Source: Bacteroides sp. (GTDB taxonomy: Bacteria; Bacteroidota; Bacteroidia; Bacteroidales; Bacteroidaceae). Taken from it: a stretch of DNA of 56,108 bases. A program made the position numbers and the translations under genes. Shown here in pieces: positions 25,229 through 34,451 of the stretch. The notes beneath the pieces are model-generated. The model was given only the letters and a program-made list of their open reading frames with translations. It did not search any database and was not told the origin of the DNA. Numbering within the stretch: the stretch's first letter is position 1; the number at the start of each line of letters is the position of its first letter. The stretch lies in NCBI GenBank assembly GCA_017621035.1, contig JAGATY010000045.1, positions 1-56,108 on the forward strand, written 5' to 3'.

Positions 25229-26401
25229 ATGGAAAACTTATTTGAGAAATCGCGTACAAAAGTGTCTGAAGTGTCAATCGATTATGTGCGTAAGATTCAC
25301 GATGACATTGCTTGGGACGACCGAATGGTTGCTATTGTCGGTGCACGAGGTGTGGGAAAAACCACTCTGATATTGCAACATATCAAGTTGTATGACAACG
25401 ATTTAACAGCACTTTATGTCACGGCTGACGATTTGTGGTTTACCTCACATACGTTGGTTGAACTGGCTGACACTTTTTATAAGAACGGGGGGCGTACACT
25501 TTATATTGATGAGGTACACCGCTATCCCAATTGGTCAATAGAGCTGAAAAACATCTATGATACCTACAGCCGATTGAAGATTGTTTATACCGGCTCATCC
25601 ATCCTTGACATCCGACGAGGTGGAGCCGACCTGAGCCGTCGCCAGTTAGAGTACACCATGTATGGACTCTCGTTTCGTGAATACTTGCAACTGGCTTACA
25701 ACATGAATTTACCAGTCTATACGCTGGAAGATGTAGTGGCACATCGCGTAGAATTTCCTATAGGAGAGCATCGCCCCATTGCTCTGTTTAAGGAATATAT
25801 GAAAGGTGGCTATTACCCATTCTTCTCGCAAAGAGATAGTTATACAAGATTGCAGCAGATTGTGAGTCAAGTACTGGAAGTGGATATACCTAAGTATGCT
25901 GAATTGACACTGACCACTATCGAGAAACTGAAACGACTGATGTATGTCATTGCACAGAGCGTTCCCTTTAAACCCAACTTCTCAAAGTTAGGACGTGACC
26001 TGGAATGCCATCGCACATCAATAAGTGACTTGATATTGTTACTCGACAAGTCACACTTAGTACAGATATTACGTGATGACAGTTTTGGAGTCAGCTCATT
26101 AGGAAAAGTAGACAAAGTTTATCTGGGTAACACCCATTTGGCATATGCTCTAAGCGATACAACACCCGATGTAGGCAACTTACGCGAAACAGTCTTTCTC
26201 ACTTCAGTTCGCCCCAAATATGACATCATGGCCTCATCTGTGTCCGACTTCAAGGTTGGGAAATACACCTTTGAGGTAGGTGGAAAGAATAAGAAACAGA
26301 AACAAATACAAGGTGTGGAAAACGCCTTCGTGGTGAAAGACGACATTGAATACGGTTACCTGAATGTCATACCGCTTTGGATGTTTGGATTCTTGTATTG
26401 A
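25229..26401 (+). CDS. AAA_14/DUF4143-type ATPase
   Basis: A 390-residue P-loop ATPase. Walker A GARGVGKTT (38-46), Walker B TLYIDEVH (90-97), then TGSSILDIRRGGADLSRRQ (sensor region, about 125-145) and YTMYGLSFREYL, the AAA_14 hallmarks. The C-terminal half (about 205-385) is the DUF4143 domain: a winged-helix-like segment (FKPNFSKLGRDLECHRTSISDLI) and a PD-(D/E)XK-like end (DFKVGKYTFEVGGKNKKQKQI). The family is common and often strain-variable in Bacteroidota; its biological role is unsettled. Monocistronic, with a hairpin terminator at 26493-26532 shared with the convergent gene. Confidence 0.88.
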   Translation: MENLFEKSRTKVSEVSIDYVRKIHDDIAWDDRMVAIVGARGVGKTTLILQHIKLYDNDLTALYVTADDLWFTSHTLVELADTFYKNGGRTLYIDEVHRYPNWSIELKNIYDTYSRLKIVYTGSSILDIRRGGADLSRRQLEYTMYGLSFREYLQLAYNMNLPVYTLEDVVAHRVEFPIGEHRPIALFKEYMKGGYYPFFSQRDSYTRLQQIVSQVLEVDIPKYAELTLTTIEKLKRLMYVIAQSVPFKPNFSKLGRDLECHRTSISDLILLLDKSHLVQILRDDSFGVSSLGKVDKVYLGNTHLAYALSDTTPDVGNLRETVFLTSVRPKYDIMASSVSDFKVGKYTFEVGGKNKKQKQIQGVENAFVVKDDIEYGYLNVIPLWMFGFLY

Positions 26402-26492
26402 CAGCTTCATTTAAAGTACACCTTTAAATCCGAAAACCTTCCTCCGCTTCCGCAATACTTTAAAACTTATGGAGGGGGTGAGCGTTAATGAA

Positions 26493-26532
26493 ATCCGCCA
26501 AGTTTCCTGGTAGAGTAAGAAACTTGGCGGAT
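26493..26532. terminator. Bidirectional terminator between convergent genes
   Basis: A perfect 14-bp stem ATCCGCCAAGTTTC/GAAACTTGGCGGAT with a 12-nt loop, lying between the AAA_14 stop (26401) and the GH13 stop (26539). T-rich bases follow on the plus side. Confidence 0.75.
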
Positions 26533-26538
26533 GGTTTA

Positions 26539-28248
26539 TCAATCAGTCACTTGCTTGATGATGGCAATACTGTTCTGGTAACCGGTGAATTTTGCAATAC
26601 CGTCTTTAACAGTTGCGCGGTTGCCGGTGTAAAGGTCCTCTACGGTTACACCATCTTTAAAATAGGGAGCAACAGAAATCTTACCGTTGGTTTCGGGACG
26701 AAGACGGATAATCAGTGTCTCCTCTCCGGCTGTGCGGGCACAGGTGTGATTGTCGATAACGGTTTGCTTGCCGCTGATGAGGGAGGGGTGAGCCTTACGT
26801 ATGGTTCCCAACTTCCGGAAGTGACGAAGCAGGGTGGAATCTATCTTCTCCCAATTCATGTCAGAACGGAAGGCTTGGTCGCTGTCCACATTATACTGTG
26901 CATCACTCAGTTCCCGACCTGTTTCATCGCCATAGAAGATTTGAGCGACTCCGGGAGAGAGTAAAAGAGTGGTGGCACAGTTCATCATGTTGCTCATGTT
27001 GGTGTCTCGGTTGTATGAGTTGTTCAAGTAACTGAAAGGATGCCAGTTACGATAAGTAGCCACACTGTCGGCATAGGCTTGCCAAGTATAGACGATGTTG
27101 TCCAAATCGCCCTGCTTAGGAAAGTAGAAGTTCACCATACTGGAGAAGCCGGCCTCAGCATACTGCGGTTTATAGTCAATGGAAGCACAATCAAAGTCTC
27201 CGGTCATATAGAACTTATCTGTCCACGCAGAGGCTGCCTCTTCGGGATGGGCAGCTCTCCACTTCAGGAGTGCTTGGTTGCAGGCTTCATTCAGTTCTTT
27301 CCATCTGTAGAGGTGAACATTCTCCACAATGTCACACCGAAAACCATCTATGCCGAACTCTTCCACCCACGAAGCAATCCAGGCAATGAGGTATTGCATG
27401 GGGTACCACTGATGGTCTTTCCGTAAGTGTCGGGCAGAGGGATTCACCCACGCATTGTTGGCGGTACCCTCTTGTTTCCACTTCCGCTTTAAGAAGGCGG
27501 GAATCTTAACAGGCGTGTTACTCTCATCCTTGAAGTCGGGCATTCCAAACAGGGTCGCTTGCAGTGGGTCACTCTCATCCCAATTCTCATCAGGCATACG
27601 TACCCAGCCTCGGTCATACCACCCTTTCCAATGGTGGCGGTTGGCAAAGAAGTCATCAAAGCTCCACGTCCGAATGTGTTGAGAAGCCTCCTGTTCACTC
27701 AGTCCTGTCTCAGCAAAGCCATACTGAACGGCATCCAGCAGTGTAGGATAGCCGGGGTCGTTGAGGTTGGCACCCAGCATCACCCTGATGCCCTGTGCGT
27801 GAAGCGTGTTTACCAACTCACGAAACTCTTCCACTGTTCCGTAATTCTTGTCAATCTGTGTATAATCAAGCGGATAATAGCCGTGATAACCGTAATGAGG
27901 GAAGTCGTTTATGGAACCGCTGCCCGACATCCATCCGTGTATCTGCTCGTAGACGTCAGTCATCCAAACCACATCTACCCCCAAATCGGTAAAGTAACCC
28001 TCCTTGGCTTTCCGGAGCATTCCTTTGAAGTCTCCACCATGGAAAGTGGCCGCATTAAGCTGTTCACTTCCATAATCTACCACTCTTCCGTAATTGACAT
28101 CGTTGCCTGTGTCGCCATTACAGAAACGGTCTGTTATCACAAAGTAGACTGTAGCATTTCGCCAGTCAAATGTTTTCAAGTCTGTTGCCAACACCATTGG
28201 CAACGAGACGAGGCTCAACAAGAAGCCGCATAAAAGCTTTTTCATCAT
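26539..28248 (-). CDS. MalS-like GH13 alpha-amylase-family protein with altered active-site motifs
   Basis: A 569-residue exported protein (signal peptide about 1-21). The fold marks agree with periplasmic amylase MalS as I recall it: VYFVITDRFCNGD (34-46), TFHGGDFKGM, EQIHGWMSGSGSINDFPHYGYHGYY, PGVAQIFYGDE and SDMNW. The conserved catalytic regions differ from MalS. Region I reads VMLGANLNDPGY (D and NH lost, 156-167). Region II GFRCDIVENV keeps nucleophile D306 but has N for H. Region III is MTGDFD (D351 where the acid/base E is expected). Region IV is NNSYNRDTN, where D415 can be the stabiliser only if three residues are inserted. It may have changed specificity or be inactive. TAACTTTG box at 28265-28272. 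Confidence 0.8.
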   Translation of the reverse strand: MMKKLLCGFLLSLVSLPMVLATDLKTFDWRNATVYFVITDRFCNGDTGNDVNYGRVVDYGSEQLNAATFHGGDFKGMLRKAKEGYFTDLGVDVVWMTDVYEQIHGWMSGSGSINDFPHYGYHGYYPLDYTQIDKNYGTVEEFRELVNTLHAQGIRVMLGANLNDPGYPTLLDAVQYGFAETGLSEQEASQHIRTWSFDDFFANRHHWKGWYDRGWVRMPDENWDESDPLQATLFGMPDFKDESNTPVKIPAFLKRKWKQEGTANNAWVNPSARHLRKDHQWYPMQYLIAWIASWVEEFGIDGFRCDIVENVHLYRWKELNEACNQALLKWRAAHPEEAASAWTDKFYMTGDFDCASIDYKPQYAEAGFSSMVNFYFPKQGDLDNIVYTWQAYADSVATYRNWHPFSYLNNSYNRDTNMSNMMNCATTLLLSPGVAQIFYGDETGRELSDAQYNVDSDQAFRSDMNWEKIDSTLLRHFRKLGTIRKAHPSLISGKQTVIDNHTCARTAGEETLIIRLRPETNGKISVAPYFKDGVTVEDLYTGNRATVKDGIAKFTGYQNSIAIIKQVTD

Positions 28249-28264
28249 AGCATGTTTTTGCCGG

Positions 28265-28272
28265 CAAAGTTA
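28265..28272 (-). promoter_or_regulatory. -7 promoter box of the GH13 gene
   Basis: TAACTTTG on the minus strand, 16 nt upstream of the ATG, within the 67-bp gap after the LuxR-type gene. Confidence 0.5.
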
Positions 28273-28315
28273 TTGCAGCCATCCAACCCATGCAATACTG
28301 ATTTATAACCACGCC

Positions 28316-29089
28316 TCAGAACAGCTTCATGGCAGCTGCAGCCTTTATGGCCTCCAGCGAATTGCTGACATCCAACTTCTCCAAGATGTTTTGTCGGTGT
28401 CGGTTTACGGTATGGATGCTTATCCCCAGCTTAGAGGCAATCAGCTTGCTGGAGAATCCTTCGCGAATGAGGTGTAACACCACTTTCTCGCGGTCGGTCA
28501 ATATTTGTGAGCGCTGGTCGTTGAATGAGAGCCTGAAGATTACTCCCGTTTCATTATTGATTATCCCGGGAGAGATACCTATCTCAAAATCCTGATTGCT
28601 GGAGAGGTTGTAGCAACACAATATCAGCCACACTTTACCATGCGGAGAGAGTTGCAGCACCTGGGTGGAGTTGTCGATATACACATATCTATCCTTCCGA
28701 TTCTTGACACGAATGCGGCACCGTGCCACAAACTTCTGTTTCTCTTCATTCGGAAACTTGTCAACATGTTGAAAGAAGTTATACTCAAGCATTCGCTTAT
28801 CCACCAAATCTTCCGGGTGAAGCCGATTATAGATGACATCCTCGTCGCTGGAGTTTACCTTTCTTACCATCCTATCCTCCTCGGTTATTCCCAAGAGGCG
28901 GGCAAAAGAGCCTGCAATGATATAACTCGTATCGGCAGAAGCATCTGTAATCACACAGCAGGCATTGGTCACACCTATCATTCCCTTGATTCTCTCCTTG
29001 CACACCTCTACCACTGCGGCATCAAGGCTTTCACACTCCAGATGCTGACTGCTATAGAAACTGTTCAATTCCTTTCTTAAAACATCCAT
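28316..29089 (-). CDS. LuxR-type regulator with PAS-like sensor domain
   Basis: A 257-residue regulator. Residues 45-185 look like a PAS sensor (CCVITDASADTSYIIAGSFARLLGITEEDRM, then RCRIRVKNRKDRYVYIDNSTQVL). The C-terminal 60 residues are a LuxR/FixJ HTH: LTDREKVVLHLIREGFSSKLIASKLGISIHTVNRHRQNIL. There is no receiver domain, so it is a one-component system. It lies just upstream of the GH13 gene on the same strand and may control it. TACCTTTG box at 29119-29126. Ligand unknown. Confidence 0.85.
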   Translation of the reverse strand: MDVLRKELNSFYSSQHLECESLDAAVVEVCKERIKGMIGVTNACCVITDASADTSYIIAGSFARLLGITEEDRMVRKVNSSDEDVIYNRLHPEDLVDKRMLEYNFFQHVDKFPNEEKQKFVARCRIRVKNRKDRYVYIDNSTQVLQLSPHGKVWLILCCYNLSSNQDFEIGISPGIINNETGVIFRLSFNDQRSQILTDREKVVLHLIREGFSSKLIASKLGISIHTVNRHRQNILEKLDVSNSLEAIKAAAAMKLF

Positions 29090-29118
29090 ACGTGTCTACT
29101 TAAAACTATTCTCAGAGA

Positions 29119-29126
29119 CAAAGGTA
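29119..29126 (-). promoter_or_regulatory. -7 promoter box of the LuxR-type gene
   Basis: TACCTTTG on the minus strand, 29 nt upstream of the ATG. Confidence 0.5.
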
Positions 29127-29216
29127 AGCATAAACTTCAGAAGCATCCCCTGTTTTCCTGAAAAACTAACTTCTTGTTCCGATGCTTCAGAAAAGCTATG
29201 CTGCTGCCTCTTTATA

Positions 29217-29410
29217 ACTCTCCTCACCCTTTCCGAGAGGTTTCAAGCCGCTACACTCTCCGTTATCTCTATCCTACTCATTTGATACTGCTTCGATATA
29301 TATTCGGTAAAGTACTGGAAATCTAAGGGTATATCAATGAAATATCGAAGCAATATCAAATAGATAATGCAGAAGGTAGGGAGAAAAGGGGTGGAAGGTG
29401 AGGAGATGAA
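29217..29410. repeat. Large imperfect palindrome in the gap before ychF
   Basis: The core ATTTGATACTGCTTCGATAT (from 29280) faces ATATCGAAGCAATATCAAAT (to about 29360). The outer arms TCTCCTCACC and GGTGAGGAGA extend the symmetry to about 190 bp. It occupies most of the 29090-29514 gap, with the ychF promoter just to its right. No ORF. Confidence 0.6.
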
Positions 29411-29442
29411 GAGCAGTTGCAGTCCGGCAGAAGAAAAAATAA

Positions 29443-29474
29443 TTTGGTTCTCCGCTCGGCTTGCACTATCTTTG
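29443..29474 (+). promoter_or_regulatory. Promoter of ychF
   Basis: TTTG at 29443-29446 and TATCTTTG at 29467-29474, exactly 20 nt apart; ATG at 29515. A near-consensus Bacteroides housekeeping promoter. Confidence 0.75.
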
Positions 29475-29514
29475 CAGGCAATAAAGCGAGTATAATAGTA
29501 AAACGAAATAAGCA

Positions 29515-30618
29515 ATGGCATTAAAAGCAGGCATTGTCGGCTTGCCGAATGTGGGCAAATCGACTCTTTTTAATTGTTTGAGTAGCGCCAAGGCGCAAGC
29601 AGCAAACTTCCCCTTTTGTACCATCGATGCACAGATGGGACAGGTATCTGTACCGGATGAGCGACTGACAAAACTGGCGGAAATTGTACACCCGGGGCGC
29701 ATTGTTCCCGCTGTGTGTGATATTGTAGACATTGCAGGACTGGTGAAAGGTGCCAGCAAGGGTGAGGGACTAGGTAACCAGTTCCTGGGTAACATCCGCG
29801 AGTGTGATGCCATCATCCATGTACTGCGCTGCTTCAACAATGATAACATTGTGCACGTGGACGGTTCGGTAGACCCTGTGCGCGACAAGGAAATTATTGA
29901 TACTGAGCTGCAACTGAAGGACCTGGAGACAGTGGAAAACCGCATCAAGCGCGTAGAGAAAGTAGCCAAAGTGGGTGGCGACAAGGCTGCCAAGATTGAA
30001 TATGAGCTGCTGGTTCGCTATAAAGATGCCCTGGAACAGGGGTTGAGTGCCCGTACCGTGACTTGCCAAAACGAGGATGAAGAGGCTTGTGCCAAACAGA
30101 TGTTCCTGCTCACCACCAAACCGGTACTCTACGTCTGCAACGTGGATGAGGCCAGTGCTGCCACCGGTAACGCATACGTGGAACAGGTGCGCCAAGCCAT
30201 TCAGGGTGAGAATGCAGAGCTGATTATTATCTCTGCACAAACCGAAGCAGACATTGCCGAACTGGAAACCTACGAGGAGAAGCAGATGTTTCTGGAAGAT
30301 TTGGGTCTGAAGGAGAGCGGATGTAACCGTCTTATCAAAGCCATCTACAGCCTGCTGAATCTGGAAACCTTCATCACTGCCGGGGAAATGGAAGTGAAGG
30401 CCTGGACCTACAAGAAGGGTTGGAAGGCTCCACAGTGTGCAGGCGTTATCCACACAGACTTTGAAAAGGGCTTCATCCGTGCCGAGGTAATCAAGTACGA
30501 CGACTATATTAAGTATGGTAGTGAAGCTGCTGTACGCGAAGCCGGTAAGATGGGTGTGGAAGGTAAGGAGTACATTGTACAGGATGGTGACATCATGCAC
30601 TTCCGCTTCAACGTATAG
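29515..30618 (+). CDS. ychF: Redox-regulated ribosome-binding ATPase YchF (OLA1 family)
   Basis: A 367-residue Obg-like P-loop NTPase that binds the ribosome and prefers ATP. G1 GLPNVGKST (8-16), G3 DIAGLVKGASKGEGLGNQFL (about 70-90), a coiled-coil insertion (about 125-160) and C-terminal TGS-like domain (FITAGEMEVKAWTYKKGWKAPQCAGVIHTDFEKGFIRAEV). Length is the family norm. Universal housekeeping gene heading a rightward run. Confidence 0.96.
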   Translation: MALKAGIVGLPNVGKSTLFNCLSSAKAQAANFPFCTIDAQMGQVSVPDERLTKLAEIVHPGRIVPAVCDIVDIAGLVKGASKGEGLGNQFLGNIRECDAIIHVLRCFNNDNIVHVDGSVDPVRDKEIIDTELQLKDLETVENRIKRVEKVAKVGGDKAAKIEYELLVRYKDALEQGLSARTVTCQNEDEEACAKQMFLLTTKPVLYVCNVDEASAATGNAYVEQVRQAIQGENAELIIISAQTEADIAELETYEEKQMFLEDLGLKESGCNRLIKAIYSLLNLETFITAGEMEVKAWTYKKGWKAPQCAGVIHTDFEKGFIRAEVIKYDDYIKYGSEAAVREAGKMGVEGKEYIVQDGDIMHFRFNV

Positions 30619-30700
30619 AAGTAACTCAAGAAGTTATCGCTTCGCTAGGAGTTAAAACAGTTAAGTAGACAAATCATTCATTGACATAGCAATCATTCTT

Positions 30701-31585
30701 ATGCTTCCTCTCTCCATTCACTGGAATCCTGACCCCGAGCTGTTCTCTCTTTTGGGTGTCTCTGTACGCTATTACGGGCTGCTGTGGGTTGTAGGTATTG
30801 CACTGGCCTATTTGGTTGTGCGCCAACAATATAAAGATAAGAAGCTGGCTGACGAGAAGTTCGACCCGCTGTTTCTTTACTGTTTCATCGGTATTTTGGC
30901 CGGAGCCAGACTAGGGCACTGCATCTTTTACGACTGGGCCTACTATCAGAACCACTTTCTGGAGATGATACTCCCGATACGTTTCCTCCCTGACGGGGGC
31001 TGGAAATGGACAGGTTATGCCGGCTTGGCCAGTCATGGAGGTACTTTAGGGCTGATGTTGGCCTTGTGGCTCTATTGCCGTAAGGTGAAGATGCACTACA
31101 TGGATGTGGTGGACATGATTGCCATTGCCACCCCTATCTGTGCCTGCTGCATCCGTTTGGCCAATCTGATGAACTCTGAAATCATTGGCAAGGCAACTGA
31201 TGTACCTTGGGCATTTGTCTTCGAGAGGGTAGATATGGTGCCTCGTCACCCCGGCCAACTGTATGAAGCGCTGGCCTATTTCCTCTTCTTCTTGGGCATG
31301 GTCTACCTCTATCGCAGAGGATTGAAACAGCGCCAGCAGGCCTTGCAGCCAGAGTTTGGAGTGAACAAACCGAAAGATTTACCGCTGGCATACCCCTATC
31401 ACCGAGGCTTTTTCTTCGGCCTCTGCCTTGCTGAGATATTCACTTTCCGCTTCTTCATTGAGTTTTTGAAAGAGAATCAGGTGGAATTTGAAGAGGGCAT
31501 GGCACTGAACATGGGGCAATGGCTGAGCATACCGTTTATACTTGTCGGCCTCTACTTCATTTTCTGTTACGGGCGAAAGAAATAA
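30701..31585 (+). CDS. lgt: Prolipoprotein diacylglyceryl transferase
   Basis: A 294-residue inner-membrane enzyme transferring diacylglycerol from phosphatidylglycerol to the lipobox cysteine. Multiple membrane helices; signature residues in [16 protein letters not shown] (about 108-123, catalytic His region), [23 protein letters not shown] (about 150-175) and [13 protein letters not shown] (about 185). Followed after 21 nt by a small lipoprotein gene, itself a predicted Lgt substrate. Confidence 0.95.
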   Translation: MLPLSIHWNPDPELFSLLGVSVRYYGLLWVVGIALAYLVVRQQYKDKKLADEKFDPLFLYCFIGILAGARLGHCIFYDWAYYQNHFLEMILPIRFLPDGGWKWTGYAGLASHGGTLGLMLALWLYCRKVKMHYMDVVDMIAIATPICACCIRLANLMNSEIIGKATDVPWAFVFERVDMVPRHPGQLYEALAYFLFFLGMVYLYRRGLKQRQQALQPEFGVNKPKDLPLAYPYHRGFFFGLCLAEIFTFRFFIEFLKENQVEFEEGMALNMGQWLSIPFILVGLYFIFCYGRKK

Positions 31586-31606
31586 TCTTAAAAACAAACA
31601 ATACCC

Positions 31607-31948
31607 ATGAAAAGAATCATCCTCCTTTGTGCCACTGCACTTATACTTTGCGCCTGTGGCACAACAAGCAACAAGAGTGACCAAAAAGAGTGGAAAGAGA
31701 CCATCGAAAACCTCTCGGAAAAAGTGAAAGAAGCTATTGATGAGGCTGACAGTGAAACTGTTGAGGAGCTGAAAGAGGCTTACGAAGAGCTGAAAGCACT
31801 GGGCGACAAACTGACCGATGAGCAAAAAGAAGAACTCAAAAAACTGAAGAAACTCATCAAGGAGGCCGAGAAAGAGGCTAAAGAAGCCAAGAAAGAGGCC
31901 AAAGAGGTGATAGAAGAGGTCAAAGACGCTCTGAAGGAATTGAAGTAA
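31607..31948 (+). CDS. Small coiled-coil lipoprotein
   Basis: A 113-residue protein. Signal peptide with lipobox LILCAC (cysteine near 17). The rest is an almost uninterrupted charged helix, rich in Glu and Lys with heptad-like spacing (ETIENLSEKVKEAIDEADSE; KKLIKEAEKEAKEAKKEAKE). It resembles short Lpp-like or spacer lipoproteins in layout only, and lacks an obvious C-terminal Lys for murein attachment (ends LKELK). Co-oriented with lgt 21 nt upstream; parE has its own promoter downstream. Function unknown. Confidence 0.75.
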   Translation: MKRIILLCATALILCACGTTSNKSDQKEWKETIENLSEKVKEAIDEADSETVEELKEAYEELKALGDKLTDEQKEELKKLKKLIKEAEKEAKEAKKEAKEVIEEVKDALKELK

Positions 31949-31964
31949 GGTTCTTCCCTGATTT

Positions 31965-31996
31965 TTTGTACACTTGCAAAATTCTCCCTATTTTTG
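31965..31996 (+). promoter_or_regulatory. Promoter of parE
   Basis: TTTG (31965-31968) and TATTTTTG (31989-31996) are 20 nt apart. The box overlaps the TTG that opens the longer parE frame, supporting the ATG at 32036. A small GCCTG/CAGGC hairpin lies in the leader. Confidence 0.75.
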
Positions 31997-32035
31997 CCGG
32001 AAAGCCTGCAGGACAGGCATATTGCAATACAATCC

Positions 32036-33955
32036 ATGGAAGATAACAATAACAAAACATTGCTGCCGGAAGAAGCAGTAATCCCTGATAACGGTGTGCA
32101 GTACACCGATGAGAACATTCGTCACCTGGACGACATGGAGCACATCCGTGTGCGCTCCGGTATGTACATTGGTCGGTTAGGAGACGGGCAACAGAGTGAC
32201 GACGGTATCTATGTACTGCTGAAAGAGGTGATGGATAACTCCATCGATGAATTTAAGATGGGGGCCGGTAAGAAGATAGAGGTGACCATTGAGGAGAATC
32301 TTCGCGTCAGTGTACGTGACTACGGTAGAGGCATTCCGCAAGGAAAACTCATCGAGGCTGTCAGCAAACTGAATACGGGAGGCAAGTATGACTCTAAAGC
32401 CTTCAAAAAGAGTGTCGGCCTCAATGGTGTCGGTATCAAAGCGGTAAATGCCCTGAGCAGTCACTTTGAAGTAGCCAGTTATCGGGACGGGAAAGTTCGA
32501 CGTGCCATCTTTGAAAAGGGAGTACTGCTGAGTGACGAGACGCAGGAGAGCACGGAAGAGACCGGTACCTACATCTTCTTTGAACCGGACAACACCCTGT
32601 TCCTCAACTACTCTTTCCAGAACCAGTTTGTAGAGACGTTGCTGCGTAACTACACCTACCTGAACACCGGCCTGACGTTTGTCTATAACGGTCAGCGCAT
32701 TGTCTCCCGCCATGGTTTGGAAGACCTGCTGAAGGACAACATGACGGCTGAAGGGTTGTATGACATTGTCCATCTGAAGGGTGAAGACATTGAAATAGCC
32801 TTCACGCACACCAATCAGTATGGCGAAGAGTACTACTCTTTTGTCAACGGTCAGCACACCACACAGGGCGGTACTCACCAAAGTGCTCTGAAAGAACACA
32901 TTGCACGCACCATCAAGGAGTTCTTCAACAAGAACCAAGAGTTTGCCGACATCCGAAACGGTATTGTGGCAGCCATTGCCATCGACGTGGAGGAGCCTAT
33001 GTTTGAGAGCCAAACCAAGACTAAGCTTGGCAGTAACAACATGTGGCCGGTCGTACCGCAAGAGAACAAGCCTGCCGGGCCTACCGTCAACAAGTTTGTG
33101 GGTGACTTCATCAAAACCGAAGTGGATAACTACCTGCATAAGCACCCGTTGGTAGCCGAGGTGATGTTGCAAAAGATACAAGACTCTGAAAAAGAGCGTA
33201 AAGCCATTGCCGGTGTCACCAAGCTGGCCCGTGAGCGTGCTAAAAAGGCCAACCTCCATAACCGTAAGTTACGCGACTGTCGCTACCATTTGAATGACGG
33301 TAAAGGCAAAGAGCAAGAGGCAGAAAGCTGCATCTTCATCACCGAGGGCGACTCTGCCAGCGGCTCCATTACCAAAAGTCGCGACGTCAATACGCAGGCT
33401 GTCTTCTCCCTCAGAGGTAAGCCTCTGAATACTTTTGGCCTCACCAAGAAGGTGGTCTATGAGAATGAAGAGTTCAATCTGCTGCAAGCAGCCCTCAATA
33501 TAGAGGACGGCATAGAGGGTTTACGTTACAACCGCGTGATTGTAGCCACCGATGCGGATGTGGATGGTATGCACATCCGCCTGCTGATGCTCACTTTCTT
33601 CCTGCAATTCTTCCCCGACCTGATTAAGAAAGGGCATGTCTATATCCTGCAAACACCTCTCTTCCGTGTGCGTAACAAGAAGAAAACCAACTATTGCTAC
33701 ACTGAAGAAGAGCGCTTGGCTGCTATAGAAGAGCTGGGTCCCAACCCGGAAATCACCCGATTTAAAGGTTTGGGTGAGATTTCTCCAGACGAGTTTCGCC
33801 ACTTTATCGGCAAGGACATACGCCTGGAACAGGTCTCTTTGCGCAAGACCGACCTCGTGAAAGAGTTGCTGGAGTTCTACATGGGCAAGAACACCATGGA
33901 ACGTCAGAACTTCATCATAGACAATCTGGTCATTGAAGAAGATGCCGTACAATAA
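32036..33955 (+). CDS. parE: DNA topoisomerase IV subunit B (type IIA topoisomerase ATPase subunit)
   Basis: A 639-residue protein starting at MEDNNNK. GHKL ATPase domain: [13 protein letters not shown] (Mg/ATP-binding Asn), [26 protein letters not shown] and QTKTKLGS. Transducer domain follows. TOPRIM domain: [11 protein letters not shown] and [17 protein letters not shown] (metal-binding DxD), then [12 protein letters not shown]. The lack of a long insertion and the IDNLVIEED ending fit ParE; GyrB is the alternative, and the partner parC is not in this window. Followed by coaD after 16 nt. Confidence 0.9.
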   Translation: MEDNNNKTLLPEEAVIPDNGVQYTDENIRHLDDMEHIRVRSGMYIGRLGDGQQSDDGIYVLLKEVMDNSIDEFKMGAGKKIEVTIEENLRVSVRDYGRGIPQGKLIEAVSKLNTGGKYDSKAFKKSVGLNGVGIKAVNALSSHFEVASYRDGKVRRAIFEKGVLLSDETQESTEETGTYIFFEPDNTLFLNYSFQNQFVETLLRNYTYLNTGLTFVYNGQRIVSRHGLEDLLKDNMTAEGLYDIVHLKGEDIEIAFTHTNQYGEEYYSFVNGQHTTQGGTHQSALKEHIARTIKEFFNKNQEFADIRNGIVAAIAIDVEEPMFESQTKTKLGSNNMWPVVPQENKPAGPTVNKFVGDFIKTEVDNYLHKHPLVAEVMLQKIQDSEKERKAIAGVTKLARERAKKANLHNRKLRDCRYHLNDGKGKEQEAESCIFITEGDSASGSITKSRDVNTQAVFSLRGKPLNTFGLTKKVVYENEEFNLLQAALNIEDGIEGLRYNRVIVATDADVDGMHIRLLMLTFFLQFFPDLIKKGHVYILQTPLFRVRNKKKTNYCYTEEERLAAIEELGPNPEITRFKGLGEISPDEFRHFIGKDIRLEQVSLRKTDLVKELLEFYMGKNTMERQNFIIDNLVIEEDAVQ

Positions 33956-33971
33956 TCCTGTAAGAACCATC

Positions 33972-34439
33972 ATGAAAAGAGCCATATTCCCGGGGACATT
34001 TGACCCCTTTACCATAGGACATGAATCCATCGTACGCCGGGCACTGACGTTTATCGATGAAGTAGTCATAGCCATCGGTATCAACGAAAAGAAGCATACC
34101 CACTTTGCTATCCAACAACGTGAAGAGATGATTCGTCGGTTTTATAAAGACGAACCGCGTGTCAAGGTGGCTTCCTACAGCAGTCTTACCATTGACTTCG
34201 CCCGTGAAGTGGAAGCCAACCTCATCATCCGTGGCATCCGCACGGTAAAAGACTTTGAGTATGAGGAGACCATTGCCGACATCAACCGCAAGCTGACCGG
34301 CATAGAGACCATCCTGCTCTTTACCGAACCGGAGATGACCTGTGTAAGCTCCACCATTGTGCGTGAGCTGATGAGCTATGGTAAAGATGTAAGTCGCTTC
34401 CTCCCCAAAGGGATGCTCCCAGACGAAAAAGAATTTTAA
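33972..34439 (+). CDS. coaD: Phosphopantetheine adenylyltransferase
   Basis: A 155-residue enzyme making dephospho-CoA from 4'-phosphopantetheine and ATP. Nucleotidyltransferase motif [10 protein letters not shown] (TxGH) at the N-terminus, [22 protein letters not shown] in the middle and the C-terminal signature [22 protein letters not shown] longer frame opens at 33933, but [13 protein letters not shown] is the family start. Between parE and the S41 protease gene, co-oriented. Confidence 0.96.
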   Translation: MKRAIFPGTFDPFTIGHESIVRRALTFIDEVVIAIGINEKKHTHFAIQQREEMIRRFYKDEPRVKVASYSSLTIDFAREVEANLIIRGIRTVKDFEYEETIADINRKLTGIETILLFTEPEMTCVSSTIVRELMSYGKDVSRFLPKGMLPDEKEF

Positions 34440-34451
34440 ACAAATCAACTG

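Noticed and set aside
29770-30600. 276-codon open frame opposite ychF
   Set aside because: Antisense to a universally conserved GTPase-family gene; composition typical of a shadow frame.
31994-32035. TTG start extending parE by 14 codons
   Set aside because: The TTG is part of the -7 box TATTTTTG, so it is unlikely to be transcribed; ATG at 32036 gives the normal N-terminus.
32177-33259. 360-codon open frame on the minus strand
   Set aside because: It lies entirely within parE on the opposite strand, has no family motifs and ends in no sensible context; it is a shadow of strong codon bias.
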